Below are positions 1-6,707 of a stretch of 52,887 nt of DNA, piece by piece (the stretch's first letter is position 1; the number at the start of each line of letters is the position of its first letter). The DNA lies in contig NZ_JAUYEY010000029.1 of the NCBI RefSeq assembly GCF_030689685.1, positions 1-52,887 on the forward strand, read 5' to 3'. A model generated the notes under the pieces. It searched no databases and was not told the origin of the DNA. It saw nothing but the letters and a program-made list of their open reading frames with translations. Source of the stretch: Polaromonas sp. (GTDB lineage: Bacteria; Pseudomonadota; Gammaproteobacteria; Burkholderiales; Burkholderiaceae_C). A program made the translations under genes and the position numbers.

Positions 1-76
1 CCATCGTTGTGGCTTGCGAGATCGCTATTTGCGCAATTTCGATCGTCTCATCATCCCCGGTAACTGGACGTGCCAT
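1..76 (-). CDS. Partial CDS, N-terminus of an unidentified protein
   Basis: Only the first 25 codons are in the window; the gene runs leftward off the edge. The start ATG at 74-76 has a GGAG Shine-Dalgarno seven bases upstream. The peptide begins MARPVTGDDETIEIAQIA and looks helical and acidic. It resembles the N-termini of helix-turn-helix proteins such as IS630-type transposase leaders or small plasmid regulators, but 25 residues are not enough to assign a family. An inverted repeat overlaps its ribosome-binding site (see 83-102), which would fit an autoregulated DNA-binding protein; that is inference. Confidence 0.35.
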   Translation of the reverse strand, partial: MARPVTGDDETIEIAQIAISQATTM

Positions 77-82
77 GACTTT

Positions 83-102
83 CTCCATCAAGTATGATGG
101 AG
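83..102. promoter_or_regulatory. Perfect inverted repeat over the leftmost gene's ribosome-binding site
   Basis: Two perfect 8-base arms (CTCCATCA / TGATGGAG) separated by AGTA. Read on the minus strand, the downstream arm contains the GGAG of the partial gene at 1-76, so the hairpin would hide the Shine-Dalgarno, or the repeat could be an operator. The structure is seen directly; its role is inferred. Confidence 0.45.
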
Positions 103-385
103 GATATTATTGCACTAATGTTGTGGAAATGGAATAACGACAAGCACCAGCGCCATTGTCGAACTCTTGCTGGATAGGTAAGCCCAAGATGACAGAAGCA
201 GGCCACGGGATCGAGCGAATTGGGGCCTTTGCCCTCCGACTAGAGGAGGCGTGTTCAGCCACTCAGCCCCATAATTGAAGCAGCCTAAAACACGCTGGCG
301 CCTTGCCAGCAGTTGAAGATCCGGAAGCAAAAATCAGCCCACAAATGCTCCTCACAAATGTCTTCACGGTTCCATGGAGTCTTCA
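103..385. other. Intergenic stretch, no gene recognised
   Basis: About 280 bases between the divergent left-edge gene and the KilA-N gene. It is AT-richer near 103-140, where a minus-strand promoter-like arrangement (TTCCAT, 17 bases, AATAAT) could drive the partial gene. I see no tRNA, repeat or convincing reading frame; the one open frame on the minus strand has no ribosome-binding site and no recognisable protein features. The promoter of the KilA-N operon should lie here but I cannot pick it out. Confidence 0.4.
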
Positions 386-1225
386 ATGAAAAACCGCATC
401 ATCAACGTCAAGGGCGCAGAAGTTGCCATCGTTTCCCGCCAGGGGCAAGACTATATTTGCCTGACGGATATGTTGAAGGCCAAGGATGGTGACTTTTTCA
501 TCTCTGATTGGCTGCGAAACAGGAACACTGTTGAGTTTTTGGGTATCTGGGAGGCGGTTTACAACCCCGCTTTTAATTCCGGCGAATTCGCCACAATTAA
601 AAGTCAGACAGGCTTGAATAGTTACAAAATCAGCGTCAAGGAGTGGGTTGAAAAAACCAATGCAATCGGTCTTCATGCCACGGCGGGCAGATACGGCGGA
701 ACTTACGCCCACAAAGACATTGCTTTCGAGTTCGGCATGTGGATCAGTGCCGAATTTAAAATTTACCTCATTAAAGAGTTCCAGCGGCTCAAGGATGAAG
801 AATCACGCGCCACCTCGGTAGCGTGGGACTTTCAACGCACACTGGCGAAGGTCAACTACAAAATCCATACCGACGCCATCAAGGCGCACTTGATTCCCCC
901 CAGCCTGACTGCAATCCAGACCAGTACCGTCTACGCCAGTGAAGCCGACCTGCTCAACGTCGCCCTGTTTGGCCTTACCGCAGCCCAGTGGCGACAAGTC
1001 AACCCAAACCAAGGCGGCAACATGCGCGATGCTGCAACCCTTGAACAACTGGTGGTGCTGTCAAATCTGGAAAGCATCAACGCGGTGCTGATTCACCAGG
1101 GCCTGGGCGCCAAAGACCGGCTGGTGCAACTCAATGCCATTGCCATCACGCAAATACGGTCACTAATTGGCCAGAACACCCTGCAAAAGCTGGCGAAACC
1201 AGCCGCCAAAAAGAGGATTACCTAA
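386..1225 (+). CDS. KilA-N domain-containing protein
   Basis: A 279-aa protein whose N-terminal ~130 residues match the KilA-N DNA-binding fold of phage and large DNA virus proteins: a short beta-rich lead, the LTDMLKAK and ISDWLRNR segments, a GRYGGTYAHKDIAFEFGMWI block and SAEFKIYLIKEFQRLKDE at its end. The C-terminal half has no family I recognise. ATG 386 is preferred over ATG 374 because GGAG lies six bases before it. The stop codon overlaps the start of the DUF2130 gene by one base (TAATG), so the two are translationally coupled and probably work together. KilA-N proteins occur in phages and in accessory islands, often as anti-repressor-like or regulatory proteins; the role here is unknown. 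Confidence 0.8.
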   Translation: MKNRIINVKGAEVAIVSRQGQDYICLTDMLKAKDGDFFISDWLRNRNTVEFLGIWEAVYNPAFNSGEFATIKSQTGLNSYKISVKEWVEKTNAIGLHATAGRYGGTYAHKDIAFEFGMWISAEFKIYLIKEFQRLKDEESRATSVAWDFQRTLAKVNYKIHTDAIKAHLIPPSLTAIQTSTVYASEADLLNVALFGLTAAQWRQVNPNQGGNMRDAATLEQLVVLSNLESINAVLIHQGLGAKDRLVQLNAIAITQIRSLIGQNTLQKLAKPAAKKRIT

Positions 1226-2499
1226 TGACCGAACCCACCATCATCTGCCCCAACTGCAGAACAGAGATCAAACTCACCGAGTCGCTGGCAGCGCCCCTGA
1301 TTGCATCCACCCGCCTGCAGTTTGAAAAGCAACTGGCCCAAAAAGACAGCGACATCGCCCAGCGCGAAACCGCCATGCGCGAGAAGGAAAAAGCGCTGAC
1401 CGACGCAAAGCGTGATCTGGACGAGCAGGTGGCTGACCAGGTGGCCAGCCAGCTCAAAACCGAACGCGCCCGCGTGGTGGCAGAAGAAGCCAAAAAAGCC
1501 AAAGCTGCATCGGCCAACGAGCTGGACGCCAAAGCCCGCGAACTGGCAGAACTGCAAGACGTGCTCAAGGCACGCGACGCCAAACTGCTTGAGGCCCAAA
1601 AAGCCCAGGCCGAGCTGATCAAAAAGCAACGTGAACTGGACGACGCCAGGCGCGAGCTGGACCTGACCATCGAAAAGCGCGTGCAAGACGGCCTGAGCGA
1701 AGTGCGCACCCTGGCCAAACGCGAAGCCGAAGACGGCATGAAGCTGCGGGTGGCCGAAAAAGACCAGACCATCGCATCCATGCAGCAGAAGATTGAAGAA
1801 CTCAAGCAAAAAGCCGAGCAAGGCTCACAGCAACTGCAAGGCGAAGTGCAGGAGCTGGAACTGGAAAACCTGCTGCGCGCCAAGTTTCCGTTTGACCTGA
1901 TTGAGCCCGTGCCCAAAGGCGAGTTTGGCGGCGATGCGCTGCACCGCGTCAACAGCCAGGGCGGCACGCACTGCGGCAGCATTTTGTGGGAGTCCAAACG
2001 CACCCGCAACTGGAGCGACGGCTGGCTGGCCAAGCTGCGCGAAGACCAGCGCAGCGCCAAGGCCGAGGTCTGCGTGCTGGTGAGCCAGGTGCTGCCCAAA
2101 GGGGTTGAAAATTTTGACCTGGTGGACGGCGTGTGGATCACCTCCCCGCGCGTGGCCATCCCCGTGGCCATCATGCTGCGCCAGGGCCTGCTGCAAATCA
2201 GCCAGACCCGCGCCTTGTCTGAAGGCGTGCAGACCAAGACCGAGATGGTTTACCAATACCTCACCGGCCCGCGCTTCAGGCAGCGGGTGGAGGCGATTGT
2301 GGAGGCCTTCTCATCCATGCAAGACGACCTGGACAAAGAGCGCAAAGTCATCATGAAGCAATGGGCCAAGCGGCAAGGTCAAATTGATAGCGTAATGAAC
2401 TCCACCGTGGGCATGTATGGGGATTTGCAGGGGATTGCGGGACAATCACTACAAGAAATTGAGGGGCTGGAGTTGTCAGCCCTGGAAATGAAGCTTTGA
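1225..2499 (+). CDS. DUF2130 domain-containing protein (coiled coil plus nuclease-like domain)
   Basis: 424 aa. It opens with a one-knuckle CPNC motif (Cys8, Cys11), followed by a long charged coiled coil (about residues 30-215) and the DUF2130 domain. Within that domain I see Asp237 followed by Glu256-Ser-Lys258 in a strand-like context (ILWESKRT), an arrangement compatible with a PD-(D/E)XK nuclease core; that reading is inference. It starts inside the stop codon of the KilA-N gene. A degraded second copy of this gene's last ~85 bases lies at 4308-4393, showing that DUF2130 genes have been duplicated or exchanged in this island. DUF2130 has no firmly established function that I know of. Confidence 0.8.
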   Translation: MTEPTIICPNCRTEIKLTESLAAPLIASTRLQFEKQLAQKDSDIAQRETAMREKEKALTDAKRDLDEQVADQVASQLKTERARVVAEEAKKAKAASANELDAKARELAELQDVLKARDAKLLEAQKAQAELIKKQRELDDARRELDLTIEKRVQDGLSEVRTLAKREAEDGMKLRVAEKDQTIASMQQKIEELKQKAEQGSQQLQGEVQELELENLLRAKFPFDLIEPVPKGEFGGDALHRVNSQGGTHCGSILWESKRTRNWSDGWLAKLREDQRSAKAEVCVLVSQVLPKGVENFDLVDGVWITSPRVAIPVAIMLRQGLLQISQTRALSEGVQTKTEMVYQYLTGPRFRQRVEAIVEAFSSMQDDLDKERKVIMKQWAKRQGQIDSVMNSTVGMYGDLQGIAGQSLQEIEGLELSALEMKL

Positions 2500-2532
2500 T
2501 GATCAAAAACCCTATTCAGTCTGGAGCCACCT

Positions 2533-3708
2533 ATGAGAGCTGAACCCGTTGCGGGCGTTCAACCGTCGGTCATCCGCTGGGCGCGCGAATCTATGGGAAT
2601 GTCCGTTGAAGACGTTGCCCATAAGCTCAAAAGATCGTCTGAAGAGGTGATGGCTTGGGAGGCGGAAGACGGCACGTCTCCAACCTACGCGCAACTAGAA
2701 AGCCTGGCATACAAAATATTCAAGCGGCCACTGGCTATCTTTTTCTTGCCAGCCCCGCCAGATGAAATTCCGCCGACCCGAGAATTCAGAACACTGCCGG
2801 ATGCCGACCTGCAGGCCCTGCACGCAGACACCTATGTTCAGGTACGCAAGGCGCATGCCTATCAAATCACTCTCAAAGAGATATTTGAAGGCCGCAATCC
2901 CAGCGGGCGACACAGCTCGCAAGAAATACCACTGGACATGCGCGAATCTGTTGAGGAACAGGCGCTTGCCGTGAGAAAAGCCCTTGGCATATCGCTGGAA
3001 GATCAGCTCGGGTGGAAGTCCGACGAACTTGCCCTGAAGCGCTGGCGTGAGGCTGTGGAAGCACTTGGTATTTTTGTGTTCAAGGCTCCGTTCAAGCAAA
3101 AAGACATCTCGGGTTTCTGTCTGCTCGATGCGGACTTTCCCCTGATATACCTCAACAACAGCACAACCAAGACCCGGCAGATTTTCAGCCTGCTGCATGA
3201 GCTGGCACATCTCCTGTTCAACGTCAGCGGCATCAGCAAGTTCGAGGTTTCCTACATGCGCAGGCTTGCCGCGCCGGAACGCCGGATAGAGCAGTTCTGC
3301 AACAAGGTTGCGGCCGAGATTCTGATTCCCTCCGCAGATTTTGGGCAGCAAATTGCAGGCCTTCCCAGCAACGCTGAGTCAGTGCAAGACCACCTGTACG
3401 CCACTTTGGCAAGCAGATACGGCGTCAGCCGCGAGGCCATATTGCGCCGGCTGCTGGACCTTGATCGCGTCAGCCAGGCGTTTTATGAGCAGAAGGCGAA
3501 GTTCTGGGCCAGCCAGAAAAAGGCGGCATCGGGTGGTGACTGGTACGCTTCGCAAAACACCTACCTGAGCGACCGGTTTGCCCGGGAGGTCATTGGCCGC
3601 CACTACCGCAATCAGATCAGCGTCGAGCAGGCGTCTGAATTCCTGGGGATCAAGGCGAAGAACTTTGCAGGCCTTGAGCAGCGCATCCTTCAGGGGGCTG
3701 CTGGATGA
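2533..3708 (+). CDS. XRE-family regulator with ImmA/IrrE metallopeptidase domain (putative antitoxin)
   Basis: 391 aa. Residues ~12-70 form an XRE-type helix-turn-helix (WARESMGMSVEDVAHKL...), followed by the FLPAPP linker seen in HTH/ImmA-IrrE fusions. The zinc-peptidase motif HELAH is at residues 222-226 and the downstream EQFCNKVAAEILIP helix-strand is the usual IrrE companion motif. GGAG sits eight bases before the ATG. The last four bases overlap the next gene (ATGA). This fusion next to a DUF4411 gene is a recurrent toxin-antitoxin arrangement: the HTH part would repress the operon and the protein would neutralise the PIN-like toxin. The function is inferred from family and context. Confidence 0.85.
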   Translation: MRAEPVAGVQPSVIRWARESMGMSVEDVAHKLKRSSEEVMAWEAEDGTSPTYAQLESLAYKIFKRPLAIFFLPAPPDEIPPTREFRTLPDADLQALHADTYVQVRKAHAYQITLKEIFEGRNPSGRHSSQEIPLDMRESVEEQALAVRKALGISLEDQLGWKSDELALKRWREAVEALGIFVFKAPFKQKDISGFCLLDADFPLIYLNNSTTKTRQIFSLLHELAHLLFNVSGISKFEVSYMRRLAAPERRIEQFCNKVAAEILIPSADFGQQIAGLPSNAESVQDHLYATLASRYGVSREAILRRLLDLDRVSQAFYEQKAKFWASQKKAASGGDWYASQNTYLSDRFAREVIGRHYRNQISVEQASEFLGIKAKNFAGLEQRILQGAAG

Positions 3709-4181
3709 TTTATGTGTTTGACACCAGTTCCCTTAGCAAGCTCAAGCATTTCTTTCCCGGTGTTTTCAAGTCCGTATGGGCCGGCCTGGATGAACTGGTT
3801 CAATCCGGCGATCTGATCTCTACACGCGAAGTCTGGAATGAAATCGAACGTGGCGATGTAGACCCGCACACCAACCAGTGGTTAAAAGACCGCAAGCGGA
3901 TTTTTACCACGCCAACGGCGGATGAGTTGCGTTTTGTCGCCCAGATATTTCAGATTCCACACTTCCAGTCTCTGATTGGAGAAAAGCAGCGCTTGATGGG
4001 CACCCCTGTGGCAGACCCCTTCATCATTGCGTGCGCCAAGATACGCAAGGGAACCGTGGTGACGGAAGAGCGGCTCAAGCCCCACGCGGCAAAAATTCCC
4101 AATGTATGCCAGCACACCAGCGTCAGCGTGCCTTGCATTGATCTTGAAACCTTTATGCAAAAGCAGGGCTGGAGCTTTTGA
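3705..4181 (+). CDS. DUF4411 family PIN-like protein (putative toxin)
   Basis: 158 aa. It begins MIYVFDTSSLSKLK, the first acidic strand of a PIN-type fold (Asp6), continues with STREVWNEIERG carrying a second acidic position, and has VADPFIIACAKIRKGTVVTEE, the third acidic strand and helix. These features match DUF4411, a PIN-like family predicted to be metal-dependent ribonucleases. Its start overlaps the stop of the XRE/ImmA-IrrE gene by four bases, so the pair is co-translated as a toxin-antitoxin module. No ribosome-binding site independent of the overlap is evident. Confidence 0.85.
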   Translation: MIYVFDTSSLSKLKHFFPGVFKSVWAGLDELVQSGDLISTREVWNEIERGDVDPHTNQWLKDRKRIFTTPTADELRFVAQIFQIPHFQSLIGEKQRLMGTPVADPFIIACAKIRKGTVVTEERLKPHAAKIPNVCQHTSVSVPCIDLETFMQKQGWSF

Positions 4182-4262
4182 TGGTGGGCCGACAGAAACT
4201 CGAATTCACTGGATTGGCAGGGACCACGTGGCTGCGGTTTGAGCTACGGATTTTATTGAAGG
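4182..4262 (+). pseudogene. Decayed 5' remnant of a second mod gene
   Basis: Read in frame from the ATG at 4181-4183 the peptide runs MVGRQKLEFTGLAG then LRFELRILLKG, matching MSKQKLELTWIGKDQ and LEPRILLED at the start of the methyltransferase gene at 6708. Nucleotide similarity covers roughly 80 bases with scattered substitutions, then stops abruptly. It directly abuts the stop codon of the DUF4411 gene, so a mod gene once followed the toxin-antitoxin pair. The similarity is visible by eye; the exact end is approximate. Confidence 0.75.
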
Positions 4263-4307
4263 GCTCTGTGTGTGTTGCCATGCGCAGCGGCGAGTGATGG
4301 GCGCGAC

Positions 4308-4393
4308 GGTGGGCATGTATGGGGATTTGCAGGGGATTGCGGGGAAGTCGCTGCAGGAAATTGAGGGGCTGGAGCTTGCTGCGCTCGAAAGCC
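4308..4393 (+). pseudogene. Decayed 3' remnant of a second DUF2130 gene
   Basis: Bases 4311-4344 are almost identical to 2409-2442 near the end of the intact DUF2130 gene (GGGCATGTATGGGGATTTGC and onward) and similarity continues to about 4390, with the peptide MYGDLQGIAGKSLQEIEGLE against MYGDLQGIAGQSLQEIEGLE. The upstream part of the gene is absent. Together with the mod remnant just before it, this marks a deletion or recombination scar between the toxin-antitoxin pair and the RloC-like gene. Confidence 0.8.
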
Positions 4394-4433
4394 CGTATGG
4401 AAACCAACAAGCAATTTGAGGCAGGATCTGAAC

Positions 4434-6677
4434 ATGCTTAAAAAGCTCGTCGAGATTGATCACAAATGCTTTAAGCAGTTCAAGTGGGGAGCACTGCCCG
4501 AGCTTGCACGATTCAACTTGTTTTACGGCTGGAACGGCACTGGAAAAACCACGCTGTCCAACCTTCTTGCGGATATTGATCAGAAAGCCCCGATTGGAAT
4601 AGGCAAGGTTGTTTTTCGCATTGACAACATGAACGTCCAGGGAGACCAGCTTGGACAAGACGATCAGTCCCTTCCAAGAATCAGAGTCTTCAATCAACGG
4701 TATGTCGAAAGCAGTATCTTCAGCCGCTTCGATAACCTTGACCATATCGTTTTCTTCGGTGAAAAGACCGTTGAACATGAGCAACAACGAAAAGCTGCGG
4801 TAGACGAACAGGCTAAGCTTCGTGACGAGTACAAAGAACTTTCGCCGAAGAAAGCCAAGGCGGCTAAAGAGCTTGATGCCTACAAACAAGATCAAGCACA
4901 AGCCATCAAAACCTTGCTCAGAACAGCAGGCCAGGACAAGTACACAAACTACAACAAGTCCCACTTCGAGACCCGCTGCGACAGCTTCAATCCTGAGATC
5001 GACATTGTCCTAAGCGACCACGAGAAGGCCGCACTGGTGGCGACCATAAGAACAGACATAAGGCCGACTCTACAGACCCAGAAGTCCATCAACCCTGTTT
5101 CAAGTTCCTTGCTTGAAACCATCAGGTTGATTCTTGCTGCGAGTCCTACCAATGTTGCGATAGAGAGTTTAAAAAACGATAGTCAGCTTGCAGGATGGGT
5201 AGGCCAAGGTCTTCAACTGCATCAGCATCGAGACGTCAAGACATGCCTATTCTGCGAGAACCCCTTGGGCGAAGATCGCATTAAACGACTGGAGCAGCAC
5301 TTTGACGATTCCTTCCGCGTTCTCAGTCAGCAATTGACTGACTCGCTCCAATCCATTCAGCGACTCAGGAGCAGCGCCAACGACTTCAAACCTTACCAAA
5401 CCACATCGGTGTACCCTCAACTGGCAGAGCAGTTGAAGGCCCTGAACGTCGCTCTTGAGACAAGGCAAACAGAATTTCTGAAAAGCATACAGGTCGTCGA
5501 AGATAGCCTGAATGCAAAGCGGAGCAACATTTTCATGGCTGCGGAAGCGCCGCCTGAATTAGCCAATCTGCTTTCCAAGGGTGAAGTCCTCTGCGATTCT
5601 GCGAACGAAATTCAAACGCTTCTGGCTGAGCATAACCGCATCACGAACAATTTTAATACTCAGATTGGCCAAGCAAAGGGCAAGCTCGAATCCGATTTCA
5701 TCGCGTCGTCCATCGCAACCAATAAGGAAAAGAATGAACTTGCGAGGAGCACGTCCGAAAGCCTGGACAAATGTCGAACTAGGGGGCTTGAACTTACAGC
5801 AATCATCAAGAAGCTTGATGAAGAGTTGACCGAAACGGCCGCACCAGCCGAAAGCCTGAACCAAGACCTTGCCTTGTACCTTGGGCATAGCGAACTGACG
5901 TTGACCCATCACGGTAACGGCTACGCCATCACCCGAGGTAATGAAGAGGCTAGAGACTTGAGTGAAGGTGAAAAAACCGCTTTTGCATTGCTCTATTTTC
6001 TGAAATCACTCGAAGACCACCGTGGCAAGCTGGAAGAGACCATCGTGGTCATTGATGATCCAGTGTCAAGCCTGGATGCTTCCGCGCTGTTCACTGCCTT
6101 TGGCCTTATCAAAGAGCGAACAGAGAAAGCGAGGCAAATCATCGTGCTCACACACGACTTTACCTTTTTCAACTTGGTCAAGGGATGGTTCCGGCTATTT
6201 GATAAACAAAACCAGTCTCGCTACTACTCGCTGATTTCTTTGATGAACGACGGCGGCAAGAGCAACGCCATCATTGTGATGGACAGGCTCATAAAGGATT
6301 TCGGATCCGAGTACCAATACTTATTCTGCCTCGTCAAGAAGGGGGCCACAGCCCAAGGCAAAGAGCTTTCTGAGCTTTATGGCCTACCCAATGTGGGCAG
6401 ACGGCTTCTTGAGCATTTCATCGCCTTCAAGTTTCCCGGTGGCATTGAAACGGAGAAGCTGATCGAGAGAATGAAGAAGCTGGAGCTCGATCCCAGTACC
6501 TTGGCAGTGTTGAATCGCTTCCTCAATATTTATTCGCATGGTGACGACATGGCCTCATCCGGGCATGATTTGAACCTGCTTGCCGAGACGCCAAAAGTCA
6601 TGCAAGCAATTCTGACCGTGATGCGCACAGAGGACAAAGACCATGTTGAGCGACTCGAAGCCGCAATTCAAGGATAG
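4434..6677 (+). CDS. RloC/PrrC-like AAA_13 ATPase, putative anticodon nuclease
   Basis: 747 aa from ATG 4434 (AGGA seven bases upstream; an in-frame TTG 18 bases earlier is less likely). ABC-type ATPase head: Walker A GWNGTGKTT at residues 32-40, signature LSEGEKTA near 508-515, Walker B IVVIDDPVSSLD near 537-548. Between them lies a long coiled coil broken by CLFC (Cys271, Cys274), the zinc-hook motif that separates RloC from PrrC. The C-terminal domain has Arg656-X3-Glu660 and, 42 residues later, His702 in NIYSHGDD, the same layout as the Arg/Glu/His anticodon-nuclease triad of PrrC. RloC-type proteins cut tRNA when DNA is damaged and are often encoded at restriction loci, as here, 30 bases before mod. 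A plain AAA_13 ATPase without nuclease activity is the alternative. The gene is AT-richer than its neighbours. Confidence 0.8.
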   Translation: MLKKLVEIDHKCFKQFKWGALPELARFNLFYGWNGTGKTTLSNLLADIDQKAPIGIGKVVFRIDNMNVQGDQLGQDDQSLPRIRVFNQRYVESSIFSRFDNLDHIVFFGEKTVEHEQQRKAAVDEQAKLRDEYKELSPKKAKAAKELDAYKQDQAQAIKTLLRTAGQDKYTNYNKSHFETRCDSFNPEIDIVLSDHEKAALVATIRTDIRPTLQTQKSINPVSSSLLETIRLILAASPTNVAIESLKNDSQLAGWVGQGLQLHQHRDVKTCLFCENPLGEDRIKRLEQHFDDSFRVLSQQLTDSLQSIQRLRSSANDFKPYQTTSVYPQLAEQLKALNVALETRQTEFLKSIQVVEDSLNAKRSNIFMAAEAPPELANLLSKGEVLCDSANEIQTLLAEHNRITNNFNTQIGQAKGKLESDFIASSIATNKEKNELARSTSESLDKCRTRGLELTAIIKKLDEELTETAAPAESLNQDLALYLGHSELTLTHHGNGYAITRGNEEARDLSEGEKTAFALLYFLKSLEDHRGKLEETIVVIDDPVSSLDASALFTAFGLIKERTEKARQIIVLTHDFTFFNLVKGWFRLFDKQNQSRYYSLISLMNDGGKSNAIIVMDRLIKDFGSEYQYLFCLVKKGATAQGKELSELYGLPNVGRRLLEHFIAFKFPGGIETEKLIERMKKLELDPSTLAVLNRFLNIYSHGDDMASSGHDLNLLAETPKVMQAILTVMRTEDKDHVERLEAAIQG

Positions 6678-6707
6678 GCAAATGCCGCGTCCCGAGAAAC
6701 TATTTTC

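Noticed and set aside
4416..4433. TTG at 4416 as the start of the RloC-like gene
   Set aside because: ATG 4434 has AGGA at a good distance and the extra residues MRQDLN add nothing conserved.
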